In this document: one piece after another, positions 37,901-47,879 of the stretch
Position numbering within the stretch: position 1 is the stretch's first letter
Layout of the letters: each line of letters opens with the position of its first letter
NCBI GenBank assembly: GCA_963921195.1
Contig: OY992538.1
Span: forward strand, 231,811,462-231,875,461
Reading direction: 5' to 3'
Length of the DNA stretch: 64,000 nt
Origin: Pegoplata infirma
Lineage: Eukaryota > Arthropoda > Insecta > Diptera > Anthomyiidae
Translations under genes and position numbers: made by a program
The notes under the pieces: model-generated
Databases searched by the model: none
What the model was told of the DNA's origin: nothing
What the model saw: the letters and a program-made list of their open reading frames with translations, nothing else

Positions 37901-38348
37901 GACTAACTTCTCTTCGTGTTTCCCTAGTAACAGATGTTGACATAGTTATAAAAGTCATATTTCTATCCTTTTTCTCTTCTTTAGGTATGTAAACAGGAGT
38001 TGCCTTTGGTTTAGCCTCAGTTATATCATCAACATTTATTGTAGGCATTGGTTTAAAGGGCGCTGGCGTAGATCTTATTAGATTTATGGCTGGTGCTAGG
38101 GTAGTTGTGGTAATTGGTTCTGTATCTTCTGCATAACTAAATCGAAATATATCTGAAAATCCTTTAGGAAAGAGATTAGTTAAAACTTCATTTATTGTGG
38201 ATTGTCTAGCATGTTCTTCTTTTAATGCTTTCTCTTCTGTGGGATCACTGTAATCCAAATCGAATGGTATGTAGGCATGTGTGGAAGTAGGTTCTGGTGT
38301 TATAACATCCACTGGAGATGTAACTGTAACAAATGCATGATCCAAATT
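34992..38348 (-). CDS. Large 3' coding exon of a secreted Gln/His-rich protein (about 1282 aa in total)
   Basis: This exon supplies 1118 residues and ends in TAG at 34992-34994. It has no ATG at its start: the frame runs straight out of a splice acceptor (pyrimidine-rich tract then CAG, AG at 38349-38350) and begins with Asn-Leu-Asp-His. The phase (0) equals that of the donor at 42230, so it joins the exon at 42231-42722. In order the protein shows Pro/Thr-rich segments, long Gln-rich stretches, a block of His-Glu-Pro-Gln repeats (about 35920-36165), a block of VEKP/VEKVVEKH-type repeats (about 35680-35880), a Gly run (about 35520-35535), and a less repetitive C-terminus with a basic Lys/Pro segment and many aromatic and Arg residues. 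VEKP-type repeats are common in insect cuticle-like and other extracellular structural proteins, so an extracellular structural role is an inference. I do not recognise the orthologue. The frame is intact over 3.3 kb among decayed repeats, which argues for selection. Confidence 0.9.
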   Translation of the reverse strand, partial: NLDHAFVTVTSPVDVITPEPTSTHAYIPFDLDYSDPTEEKALKEEHARQSTINEVLTNLFPKGFSDIFRFSYAEDTEPITTTTLAPAINLIRSTPAPFKPMPTINVDDITEAKPKATPVYIPKEEKKDRNMTFITMSTSVTRETRREVSPGHTEIVVEKIITEPNSFKSSEEFRDGSNSISKDELLRINRAAKEASVLPSLLMNPQNNNSKNGTDIPIVILNDNDSNEDFIDASEDDNQIAESQNIVHHVYHKPPSAPAGEGTSYQASTNHQYKPPAESTNFHATQNHQYNVRIIHDDTLRKAQDEELKKQQQQAPKHSPSYQSFVEQSKQLQNSLQEAPSRKFLKNFHHPILSEDPNPAPVPKGNFHYEHNGPQSHIQSVPPAAQLQYVQYQQQQPKQQLQDQQQKQKPEQYQQLHTHIIDSQQLSDKDVYQTIEEGEQEQQESKTETPVNLIFVTINTPAPPTQETPKQQRSNNQESLTTSSKTLKSPFDFVAEALSGKPQQIVDHQTEETENKPKPSNQGYTFVEVQKSINIHNKLITEKDGRLIEQHETIYPEHKYRDRFEPQPLVTQQQQPQNSHDYVSLSQNPIHVEQFEEQGNPELAASFIEEHRATKPASELTEIGPIQQSNLVQESHIVQTPNYGQQQYDTYNQNVKNYDNSYQNEDYAYAQNIAAQVAKEEEHHGQENNNQYTQKEEYPVQQNHLTSQVEQHEQQDYHDQPQVQIPYALPPEEPQHHHDVHESQHHHEVHEPQQHHEIHQSQQYHEVHEPQQHHEIHQSQHHHVQHEPQQHHVQHEPQQHHEIHEQHHHHQQQPLVYQEIIEKHIPIPYAVPEPVPVHIEHFIDRPYPVETIVEKPYPVEKVVEKVVEKHIPVTVEKIVEKPVEKIVKKYIDRPVAVPIKIPVAIQMPYGPSYYGSTAPQYPISQYGGLDHATPFAHSGGGGGGGHFARVPNKVLQSYYAKMIKKLVPQMQQIYKKTPTATKPKTSTKQAPKAKQKPNNKISDILFDLKPPPAARPRGTNWDLGARYQYDYNTLPLDLSASSSVDVGRLVERPGQGYKTNFDEFQRWRNGHSLKRSPDFGRNLHVEYGFKPPLVPSVEIDDKGMPLKAVADLTKGKEE

Positions 38349-38496
38349 CTGGAAAAAAATAAAGAAAGGAAAGAAGTCATTACAAAATTGCTATAATAAT
38401 TACTTATTCTTTCTATTTATTTACAACTAATTTTTAATAAATTCAACCTAACCGAGAACTGGTAACAATGACCGTTGTCTCGTTGTAGCAAAAAAA

Positions 38497-38555
38497 AAAC
38501 AAGGGTTCTGGTGGGAATCGAACCCACGACCCCACTTTGAAAGGCTAGCACGTTA
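38497..38555 (-). other. tRNA-like 3' fragment (probable SINE remnant)
   Basis: The minus strand carries GTGGGTTCGATTCCCAC, a perfect T-arm and loop, followed by CAGAACCC and a T/A-rich run. No D-arm or box A is found upstream, so it is not a complete tRNA gene. Confidence 0.45.
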
Positions 38556-39289
38556 TTGCTATAATTTTAAGATAATTTTTGTAAGTTAGAAGTGGCTACC
38601 ATTTCTTTGTGATAACATTTAAAATTCTGAGGTTTCTAAGTTGTGGTTTTGTTGACTTCCGAACGATCACGAGATAAATTCCAATGGATGAGGAAATATT
38701 TGATAATCTCCAGAACAGTGGAGAAATGCTTAATGTTTTTTAAATAATTCAGCCATTCAGTAAGTACTGGACCGATATCCATGACTATTTAAATGGTCAT
38801 AGCCAACGTATTTTACAACTGTAGTTTGGAAGTTGGAGCCCAGCTGTTGCATAGTCGAGGCATACGACTTTGCTTATGAATACTTTAAAAACTTGTAATT
38901 TTTTTAGTACTCAGATTTTTAAAAAAATTACATGTTTACGATGTCATAGTAGAGGCCTGAATACAGATGATATGACATAATACCCATACACAAAATCCCC
39001 ATTTTCATTCTGTCATAGTCCCCATGAAGGTAGTGGGGGAATATGACAGAAAATATTTTGGACCTAATCCCAAGATTATGTGGAGTACGAGCACGTAACA
39101 AATGCCGATATTAGCACTGGTGTTGAAGCAGTGCTCTTCTACGTTAGAACGTCCTTTGGCAAACCTTTTCAGTTCTTCTTCCCTTTTTTTTGAAGGTATC
39201 CTATTGCAAGCCAATTCTTTAAAGAGTGCGGCTGGCAACCCTGAAAATAATCGCTAAATCAGAATTTTGTTCTGCGCTCTCCAAAGTGA

Positions 39290-40370
39290 CGGAGAGCATA
39301 GTTAACTACCATCTTGTGATGGTATCTTATCTATCGATCTACGGGAGACCTGTTGGCGTTTCTATCTGATCGTTGCAGTCGGTCCCTGCACCATTTAAGT
39401 GATAGTAATGAGGTTGCTATATATATTTCTAAGATGTTCGATCGTGTGTGGAACGGAGCACTTGTAGGTTTTGATGTCGGTAATGACTTCAATCGATTTA
39501 TAACGAGTTTTCTCAGAGACCGCACTATACGTGTTGTTTTAGTTAAGGGGTACCGCTTAGTTCTTCTTGATGACCTTCTTGGTCAAAACTTTTAACATTT
39601 GTCATTCATTTTAATTCGATTACAGATCAAGGTCTTTAGAAAAAGGTGACATGCTGCAGAATATGTACTACTCACTCAACCAAGACCTTTTTACAATCAC
39701 AGACCCAATGTTGCATGTTAACCCACACACGGGCTGTGGATTATCATTGTCATTTGTATCTATGGATGTTATAGGTATTGGGAAATCGGATACAATTGAT
39801 GTTCTGGGCATGAGAATACATTGTGATGTCTGTTTAAATAAACACGTATTTCAAGTGTCGAAAGAGTCCTTCAAGTGTCTTGGTTTTCTGAAGCGGTGCA
39901 AGACTCATTTCAATCCATTCGATCCCTTTACTATCTACACCAGCTATATCCGGCCGAAAATGGAGTACAACTCTCATATATGGGCAGGGGCTATAGGGTC
40001 TGTGCTGAGGCTTCTGGACTATGCTCAATGGAGGGCGGTGAAGCTTATAAATAACAGTGGTGTAGACAACTCTATTGATTCATTGGAACATTGTCGGAAT
40101 GTAGGTTGTATGACACTATTCTATCGATATTATCCTGGAAGGTGTTTATCTGAGATAAGTAAAAATATTCTTCAGGTCCGAGTATTTGTTCGAAATACTC
40201 GCATATCTCGAAGATCACATCCGTTTGTTTTTGATAGTCCTGTGCTTTACACAACGCATTAAGGAGAAAATTGGGTTTTCAGTCGAACAATTCGTATATG
40301 GATTAAACTTCCCACAGTGATTTTTCCAGTCACTTATGAATATCTTACAAAAATATAAATCAAATATCTA
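39290..40370 (+). pseudogene. Decayed Jockey/CR1-like non-LTR retrotransposon in the gene's intron
   Basis: The plus strand encodes RSTGDLLAFLSDRCSRSL and ISKMFDRVWN (RT motif A; the usual AFDRVWH has become MFDRVWN) at 39340-39450. A deletion removes the YxDD core. The C-terminal part follows at 39651-40262: PFTIYTSYIRPKMEYNSHIW, then SLEHCRNVGCMTLFYRYY and RNTRISRRSHPF. After a stop at 40260 the same frame continues FSRTIRIW and TVIFPVTYEYL, so the stop is a later mutation. It lies antisense to the host gene. Confidence 0.8.
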
Positions 40371-40609
40371 TTAACCCCCTCTTTTCTCCTTTCATCACCT
40401 TATTTTCCTGATCAATACAATGCACAGCATAAGTAAGAAGCATCCCCTGTGTATTGATTTAAGTAAAAAAAAAAACAGTTTTGGAAAGGGTTTAAGTTCC
40501 CACAACTAATATGAGGATTATGACCGTTTTGTATTTTGTCATAATACCCATTTCCGTGATGGGAGAATGTCCGTGTGAATTACGTCCGGCCACCCTAAAA
40601 AATGCATAA

Positions 40610-40800
40610 TTTGAGTGGTGAGAGAAAATTTCATAAAAAATTTATTTAGTATGGAAGCCCCCTATGGGAGTGGTGATAGGGAGTACCACTCCCTTATGAT
40701 GAGTGTAATTACCTCTGAATTAGAGTGATGAGAGCTAATTTCATAAAAAATTATTTAGTATGGGAGCCCCCTAAGGGAGTGGTAATAGGGAATAGGTTCG
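40610..40800 (+). repeat. Short tandem duplication, two copies of about 115 bp
   Basis: GAGTG(A/G)TGAGAG...AATTTCATAAAAAATT, TTTAGTATGG(A/G)AGCCCCCT and GGGAGTGGT(G/A)ATAGGGA occur twice. Confidence 0.7.
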
Positions 40801-41111
40801 TTCAGAAAAAATGTTTGGGTACAAAAATAAATTAAGGTTTGTCTTAAATTTCACACCTCTAGGAGCGACTCCGAGGCAATTGTGTGGGGAAATTTAGAAA
40901 TATATGTGGTAATCACCAATAACTTCCATATTGTCTTTCGAAAGTTTTCAAGATTTTTCCAGACAGACAGGACTTAAAGTATATCGGGAAAAAATACGAT
41001 TTTAGGGGAATACAGGTCTAAAGACATTTGGGAAAGAATGGGGAGAAGAGAAGTGCAGAGAACTGATTCGATGTGACGGTTATTCAGTAATAATACTTCT
41101 GCATATTTTGA

Positions 41112-41948
41112 AAAAAAAATTGATGCGACCGGGACACGACCTTATACAAATAATTGCAAGTGTTCTAGTGCTCACAAATCTTGTCTCCAAATTTTTCCAT
41201 CACATCAGGTTTTTGAGTAAATTGGGGTCAAACTTATAGCGGCTGAACCCGATGTGATAGCGACTTGAAAATAAGTCGAGGGTAAAGCTTAAACATTGCT
41301 CTTAAGGATGCTGAACTCATTTAGTAGATCATCTTTACCCTTAGGGCACCAATTGTCTCTCAATGATGTCTTATTCCCAAAAAACAAATTTTTCCTCTAT
41401 AAATCATATGAAAAAAATAATTTATGTGAATGGAATGCAACCTTATACACATGATTACAATTATTCCTGGTCACACACAAGGTCTCCAAACTTTTCCATT
41501 ACATTAGGTTTTTGAGAAATTTTAAATAAAAAAAAAAATCGCGTTGTCAGACACATTTGACAACTCATAGCAGATGAACACGATGTGATGAAGACTTAAA
41601 AATAAATCAAAGGTTATGCTCAAAAATAGATTTTTTAGATTCATAACTCATTTGATCAGTCGCTTTAACCGTTGGAGCATCAATTGTTCTTTAATAGACA
41701 ATTGGTGCCCAAAAGTGTTAAGGCGACTGACCAAATGAGTTCTGCATCTTAAAGGGTAATGTTTCAGCTCACATCGGGTTCATCCGCTATGAGTTTCCAA
41801 AAATGCCCAAAATGACGATTTTATTGGACTTTGACCTCAATTTTCTCAAAAACCTGATGTAATGGAAAAGTTTGGAGACCTAATTTTTGACCAGCAGAAC
41901 TTTTAAAATCAAGCGTATAAGGTCGAGTCCCAGTCGCATTTTCAATGT
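41112..41948. mobile_element. Foldback element with three copies of a roughly 260-bp unit, in the gene's intron
   Basis: The ends are inverted: ATGCGACCGGGACACGACCT at the left and, inverted, ATGCGACTGGGACTCGACCT at the right. Two direct copies (41115-41380, 41445-41700) and one inverted copy (41690-41945) share CTCCAAA(C/T)TTTTCCAT, TCAGGTTTTTGAG, AACCCGATGTGAT and GGCACCAATTGTC. No ORF. Confidence 0.65.
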
Positions 41949-42230
41949 TAAGTAGAATTAATGGTATGCTAATAATTTCCAAAGTAATAATGATTGCTGC
42001 AATAAATTCTGATTAGCAAAACTGCAGTAACACGTCCATATTATCCAGAAGTAACACAATTTGTATTGAATACAACCCAGTAATTAAGTTGTCACTTTTG
42101 TTTTCTTGCATTTTGCTAAAATACTCTCATAAGCTAAAATTAAAAGCATTACAAGGATAAACTATAATTTCTACTCCTTCAAAAAATTTACATAATTTTT
42201 AGCAAAAAAAGCAAAACAAGTCCCTCTTAC

Positions 42231-42722
42231 CTTTTTCTTAATTTCTTTATTGTCATTTACATTGTCGTTTAATAAATGTTTTTGAAATTGTTGCGTTTCT
42301 CCAACAACTTGTACATGTCGATATTGTTCTTGATGTCGATGTTGTTGCTGTTGTTGTCGCTGTTGCCTCTCATGTTGTTGCTGATGTTTTTGGTTTAATT
42401 TAAAACTTGACAAAGTTGTTGATGTCACATTTAAAGGTGGCTGTAAGGGCAACAAAGATGTTGTTGTTTCTTCTTGTGCTGCTGCTGCATTATTTAAGAA
42501 TTTGTTGACAGCTGATGTTTCTGTAAACTGTTTTAAATCTGATGTTGATACTTTGGATGTTGCTGTTGTTATTTTTTCTGTTGTTGTTGTTGTTTTATCA
42601 GTTTGGGTTTTTGTCGTTAATGTTACAACAGATGTTGCTTCCGTTTTCGTAATGAATGTTAAGGTGGTTAGTAATAGTAAAATACTGACAATAACAGTTG
42701 GTATTAGAAATTTTCGTAACAT
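42231..42722 (-). CDS. First coding exon of the same secreted protein: signal peptide and Thr/Gln-rich N-terminus
   Basis: The exon encodes 164 residues. The ATG at 42722 starts MLRKF followed by a strongly hydrophobic stretch of Ile/Val/Leu and then TEATS, a typical signal peptide with cleavage likely after Ala near residue 30. A TTG six bases upstream is in frame but is not needed as a start. After the signal come a Thr-rich segment (about residues 30-75) and a Gln/His/Arg-rich segment. The exon ends AAAAAG|GTAAGAG, a strong donor with GT at 42229-42230, in phase 0. Reading past the donor gives only 19 more codons, so splicing to 38348 is much the better model. Seven bases upstream of the ATG is TTTTCAG after a pyrimidine-rich run, so a 5' UTR exon should exist further upstream. 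Confidence 0.88.
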
Positions 42723-42728
42723 TGCCAA

Positions 42729-42760
42729 TCTGAAAATTAAAAAAAGGAAAATAAATTTAA
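42729..42760 (-). other. Splice acceptor just upstream of the start codon
   Basis: Read on the minus strand, a T-rich tract ends in TTTTCAG and the next seven bases lead into the ATG at 42722. This is the usual fly arrangement of a 5' UTR intron. It implies a non-coding first exon and the promoter further upstream (higher coordinates), possibly beyond the satellite array at 43.8-47.3 kb. Confidence 0.55.
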
Positions 42761-43204
42761 ATTTTTAGTTTGTTTGTTTGTTAAAATACCCTTAGTTTAT
42801 GTCTTGTAATCAATAAAATGGATAGAAAGGCTTTGTTTTAGGGCTTCATTAATTTTATTGTGTAAATTTAAGGAAACCCTTGCAGCAAGTCAAGAATTGA
42901 GGAGTCTGTAGAGAAATGATTTTTTGAACACTTTTTATCGCTTTCTTGAATACAAACCCAGTAGATTTTCAGCCTAAATTCAATGAGTAAGATTGGGAAA
43001 AAACCCAAATTTTGATTACACGTCAGTTTACTAATCAATCTGTTTTATTTCCAGTCTAGAGAATCTTAACAACCGTTAAATTGTTAAATCGCAGTTTTGG
43101 ATATCGAAAATTAAATATAGGTTTAGAAATTGATTCGGTTCTTAAATATAAACAATTTTGCTTTAAGTATTCAGAAAAATTGCTTAGCAGAATCTAGAAA
43201 AAAA

Positions 43205-43222
43205 TGGCTCCCAAGCTGGGGC
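43205..43222 (+). other. Lys-tRNA-type primer-binding-site relic after an LTR-like segment
   Basis: TGGCTCCCAAGCTGGGGC matches the gypsy-type Lys primer site at 15 of 18 positions. The preceding 43 kb segment (about 42930-43200: GTAAGATTGGG, AGAATCTTAACAA) resembles 50030-50200, so both look like LTR ends. No gag, pol or env is left. Confidence 0.4.
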
Positions 43223-43854
43223 CGGATTTGAATTGCGTAGCGGAAACACAGGATCCCAGCAAAATTTTTTGGAATCGTTTCTTTGTGAATGTATTCTAGA
43301 ATAGATTCCCTAGTAATCTTACTCCATTCCTCTACTGTTTCCACGGAATCGATAAAAAAACTTACAATTTTTGAAAAAAATGTCAAACAGAAAAATAAAA
43401 TTTATAAAAAAAACAATTTATTTGTTAACTTTTTGTTGACAAATTTTTAGATTTTCGCAACACTTATTTGGATTTTTATTACATTCTGGATATATATGGC
43501 AGAATTAACGTAAGTACGCATCTTAATTTGGTAAACAATACACGTGGTACTTATAATCTGTTTTATTTGTGCTTTCAGATTGTAAAAACATACAAATTTG
43601 AAGCTGTAATTTAGAAGAATTGATGCTGTCGGCTGTATTAATGGAAATATTAAAACGCATTCTCCATCCATTTTCTCCAAACCAGAAGCGTGGGATATGA
43701 ATATGTTTATTGTTTAAGTATGATCAGGAATTTAGCATGTATGTATCCACAGTTTTGCATAATTTTTGATAGCTACTAACTGTTTAAAGTTCGCGATTTT
43801 TTCCTAAGGAAACTCTCGAGAAATTTTAGAATTTTATAGGAAACATGTGTCAAA

Positions 43855-44941
43855 ATCTAAGCATTTTCTACAGGAAAAATTTCTTAGAATCTGAGACTTT
43901 TTCTATTGGAAACATGTCTCAGAATCTGAGACTTTTTCTATAGGAAAAATGTCTAAGAATCTGTGACATTTTCTGTAAGTAAAATGTCTCAGAATCTGTG
44001 ACTTTTTCTATAGGAAAAATGTTTCAGAATTTAAGACTTTTGTTATAGGAAACATATCTCTGAATCTGAGACTTTTTCCTTATGTAAAATGTCTCAGAAT
44101 CTGAGAATTTTTCTATAGGAAAAATGTCTAAGAATCTGAGAATTCTGAGACAGATTCTGAAACATTTTTCTTATAGAATAAGTCATTTATTCTGAGACAT
44201 TTTTCTATAGAAAAAGCCTCAGATTCTGAGACATTTTTCTATAGAAAAAGTCTTAGATTCTGAGACTTTTTTCCTATAGAAAAATTCTCAAATTCTGAGA
44301 CATTTTTCCTATAGAAAAATTCTCAAATTCTGAGACATTTTTCTTATTGAAAAAGTCTCAGATTCTGAGACGTTTTTCCTATAGAAAAGGTCTTAGATTC
44401 TGCGACATTTTTCATATAGAAAAAGTCTCAGATTCTGTGACATTTTTCCTATAGAAAAAGTCTCAGGTTTTGAGACATTTTTCCTAGTCTCAGATTCTGA
44501 GACAATTTTCCTATAGAAAAAGTCTCAGATTCTGAGACATTTTTCCGATAGAAAAAGTCTCAGATTCTGAGACATTTTTCCTATAGAAAAAGTCTCAGAT
44601 TCTGAGACATTTTTCCTATAGAAAAAGTCTCAGATTCTGAGACATTTTTCCTATAGAAAAAGTCTTAGATTCTGAGACATGTTTCCTATAGAAAAAGTCT
44701 CAGATTCTGAGACATTTTTCCTATAGAAAAAGTCTCAGATTCTGAGACATTTTTCCTATAGAAAAAGTCTCAGATTCTGAGACATTTTTCCTATAGCAAA
44801 AGTCTTAGATTCTGAGACATGTTTCCTATAGAAAAAGTCTCAGATTCTGAGACATTTTTCCTATAGAAAAAGTCTCAGATTCTGAGACATTTTTCCTATA
44901 GAAAAAGTCTCAGATTCTGAGACATTTTTCCTATAAAAAAA
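43855..44941. repeat. 35-bp palindromic satellite, left block with an orientation switch
   Basis: The units are diverged. From 43855 to about 44145 they read in the opposite sense (CTGAGACTTTTTCTATAGG); from about 44150 on they read GTCTCAGATTCTGAGAC plus ATTTTTCCTATAGAAAAA. Roughly 30 units. Divergence is greatest at the outer edge. It is interrupted at 44942 by a TIR element. Confidence 0.88.
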
Positions 44942-45782
44942 CCCAGGCAGAAAAATACGAACGGGAGAGCGCTGGCAGTGCCTTTTATGATCGCTTGTGT
45001 GCTGGGAAAGCATCACAGTTTAGTACTCTCCCAGCGTCCAAAATGATAACCACGGTAAACGGTATGCCGTTGCTATTTTAAAGCGCTTTGAAAGCGCTTT
45101 AAAAACAAACAATATGGTACTATTATAGCACTTTTAGAACAAAAAAATGGGACGTATCTAAATTGTATACATAAGTCCATAAGACACAACTTTTTTTGGT
45201 GTTTATTTGAATAAAGAAATTTATTAAATTAGGATAAAAAATTTATTGACTCATTTATTAGGATAAAAAAATTTTGAACAAACTTTGAACAATTTTCTAA
45301 GTCCCGGAAAAAAATTGTTTGCAGTTTTCTTTGCGTTTTGGAATAAAAAAATTTATTAAAAATGCTTTTAGGAAAAAATTTGGAAAAGTCCCGAAAAAAG
45401 TGGTGTATTGAACCGAAACGGGTATGTATCCGGAGTTTAAGGGTGATGTATCCAGAGTTTAAGGCACTTCCTCACGAAAGAAACAGGTGTTTTTATATAA
45501 AAGGTGTCAAGTTTGTAATATGTAGGTCATTGTGTATAAGTGACATATCATGAGAACTATCAAGGACCGGCCACTTATCCTGCAGGGAAATAAAAAATAT
45601 TCCAATTGTTATGAAAATTAATAAATTTTAATAAAAAATTTATACTTTGAACGGATTTAAATAGAAAAACATTGGCAAAACGCTTGCAAAGCACTTTTTC
45701 GAATTCATACTACCTTCTACACAAAAAATAAAGTGCTTTGCCGAGACTTTTTCTTTGGAACGGTTGGCAGTTTCTGCCTGGG
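44942..45782. mobile_element. TIR element inserted in the satellite, 841 bp
   Basis: Perfect 12-bp inverted ends CCCAGGCAGAAA / TTTCTGCCTGGG. AA flanks both ends and the satellite unit resumes directly, consistent with a 2-bp duplication, although the A-run makes this uncertain. Inside are palindromes such as AAAGCGCTTTGAAAGCGCTT. No transposase frame. Superfamily not determined. Confidence 0.75.
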
Positions 45783-47265
45783 AAGTCTCAGATTCTGAGA
45801 CATTTTTCCTATAGAAAAAGTCTCAGATTCTGAGACATTTTTCCTATAGAAAAAGTCTCAGATTCTGAGAAATTTTTCCTATAGAAAAAGTCTCAGATTC
45901 TGAGACATTTTTCCTATAGAAAAAGTCTCAGATTCTGAGACATTTTTCCTATAGAAAAAGTCTCAGATTCTGAGACATTTTTCCTATAGAAAAAGTCTCA
46001 GATTCTGAGACATTTTTCCTATAGAAAAAGTCTCAGATTCTGAGACATTTTTCCTATAGAAAAAGTCTCAGATTCTGAGACATTTTTCCTATAGAAAAAG
46101 TCTCAGATTCTGAGACATTTTTCCTATAGAAAAAGTCTCAGATTCTGAGACATTTTTCCTATAGAAAAAGTCTCAGATTCTGAGACATTTTTCCTATAGA
46201 AAAAGTCTCAGATTCTGAGACATTTTTCCTATAGAAAAAGTCTCAGATTCTGAGACATTTTTCCTATAGAAAAAGTCTCAGATTCTGAGACATTTTTTCT
46301 ATAGAAAAAGTCTCAGATTCTGAGACATTTTTCCTATAGAAAAAGTCTCAGATTCTGAGACATTTTTCCTATAGAAAAAGTCTCAGATTCTGAGACATTT
46401 TTCCTATAGAAAAAGTCTCAGATTCTGAGACATTTTTCCTATAGAAAAAGTCTCAGATTCTGAGACATTTTTCCTATAGAAAAAGTCTCAGATTCTGAGA
46501 CATTTTTCCTATAGAAAAAGTCTCAGATTCTGAGACATTTTTCCTATAGAAAAAGTCTCAGATTCTGAGACATTTTTCCTATAGAAAAAGTCTCAGATTC
46601 TGAGACATTTTTCCTATAGAAAAAGTCTCAGATTCTGAGACATTTTTCACATTCTGAGACATTTTTCTTATAGAAAAAGTCTTAGATTCTGAGACATTTT
46701 TCCTATAGAAAAAGTCTCAGATTCTGAGACATTTTTCCTATAGAAAAAGTCTCAGATTCTGAGACATTTTTCCTATAGAAAAAGTGTCAGATTCTGAGAC
46801 ATTTTTCCTATAGAAAAAGTCTCAGATTCTGAGACATTTTTCCTATAGAAAAAGTCTCAGATTCTGAGACATTTTTCCTATAGAAAAAGTCTCAGATTCT
46901 GAGACATTTTTCCTATAGAAAAAGTCTCAGATTCTGAGACATTTTTCCTATAGAAAAAGTCTCAGATTCTGAGACATTTTTCCTATAGAAAAAGTCTCAG
47001 ATTCTGAGACATTTTTCCTATAGAAAAAGTCTCAGATTCTGAGACATTTTTCTCAGATTCTAAGACATTTTTCCTATAGAAAAAGTCTCAGATTCTGAGA
47101 CATTTTTCCTATAGAAAAAGTCTCAGATTCTTAGACATTTTTCCTATAGAAAAAGTCTCAGATTCTAAGACATTTTTCCTATAGAAAAAGTCTCGATTCT
47201 AAGACATTTTTCCTATAGAAAAAGTCTCAGATTCTAAGACATTTTTCATATAGAAAATTCTATGG
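45783..47265. repeat. 35-bp palindromic satellite, main homogeneous block
   Basis: About 42 tandem units of GTCTCAGATTCTGAGAC followed by ATTTTTCCTATAGAAAAA. The first half is a perfect 8-bp inverted repeat around one T; the second is an inverted repeat around TATA apart from one extra C. Units from 45783 to about 47040 are almost identical; they decay near 47050-47265 (TTAGAC, CTAAGAC variants and short deletions). No unique spacers separate the units. Confidence 0.92.
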
Positions 47266-47879
47266 AAAGTCTCGGATTCATAAATATATTCTGTTATCTT
47301 CTATTATTTTAATTAGTTCTATTGGTGAAGTTTTCTCCTTCTTTTTTAATGGTTGTTTAAGTCCTTAATACATAAGTCTATAGATTTTCTCTTAATAAGA
47401 TAAGTTTTAAAATTGTTGTAAAGAAAAAAATAAATAAAAAATTTAAAAAATAATTTCATTTAATTATTCAGAACTAGTTCCATAATTCATTACATGAAAC
47501 AGATATGTAACCGTTAAAATATCGCAGAATCCCTTCTTGTACTACTATATGCAACATATTCTAGAATAGATTCCGTAGAACAGATAAGTGTTCTAGTTTG
47601 GAGGAAAAGGATGTATTGCTTTCGTGACAATCTCAAACAAAAATCATCGATGATGCAATGCATAGTAGAATCGATTGCAGGGTAGTATAGTTGATTCCAC
47701 AACCGATTCTTTGGAATCGAACATTTTGCTGGGATATACCGCTAACAGCTTAACATTTTATCCTTAGAGTTTAAACACCTCAACTTACCCGTTGGGTTGA
47801 CCTCACCCCCTCGAAATTTAATGAAATTAAGTACTTAATTTTAATTAAGCAAACAAAAGATTGTGGAAACTGTTTTTTT

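Larger units (their letters stand above)
38349..42230 (-). other. Intron between the two coding exons (3882 bp)
   Basis: The donor is GTAAGAG (42230 downward) and the acceptor is a T/C-rich tract ending TTTTTTCCAG (AG at 38349-38350). Both flanking exons are in phase 0. The intron is loaded with mobile DNA: a tRNA-like piece near 38.5 kb, a decayed non-LTR retrotransposon at 39.3-40.4 kb in the opposite orientation to the gene, a short tandem duplication at 40.6-40.8 kb and a foldback element at 41.1-41.95 kb. Confidence 0.82.
43251..47737. mobile_element. Possible larger element enclosing the satellite, bounded by inverted CCCAGCAAAAT
   Basis: ATCCCAGCAAAAT at 43253-43265 is exactly inverted at 47723-47735, and both ends carry GGAATCG- and TTCTAGAATAGATTCC-type sequence just inside. 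The satellite then fills the interior. The alternative is two separate short insertions of one family flanking the satellite. Confidence 0.4.

Noticed and set aside
38497..38555. A complete tRNA gene
   Set aside because: Only the T-arm and 3' acceptor side are present; no D-arm or 5' acceptor strand pairs with it.
42502..42768. Plus-strand frame opposite the first coding exon
   Set aside because: Shadow of the Thr-rich codons of the minus-strand exon.
44160..47265. Could the 35-bp array be a CRISPR?
   Set aside because: The units are contiguous with no unique spacers, and the context is eukaryotic. It is a satellite.
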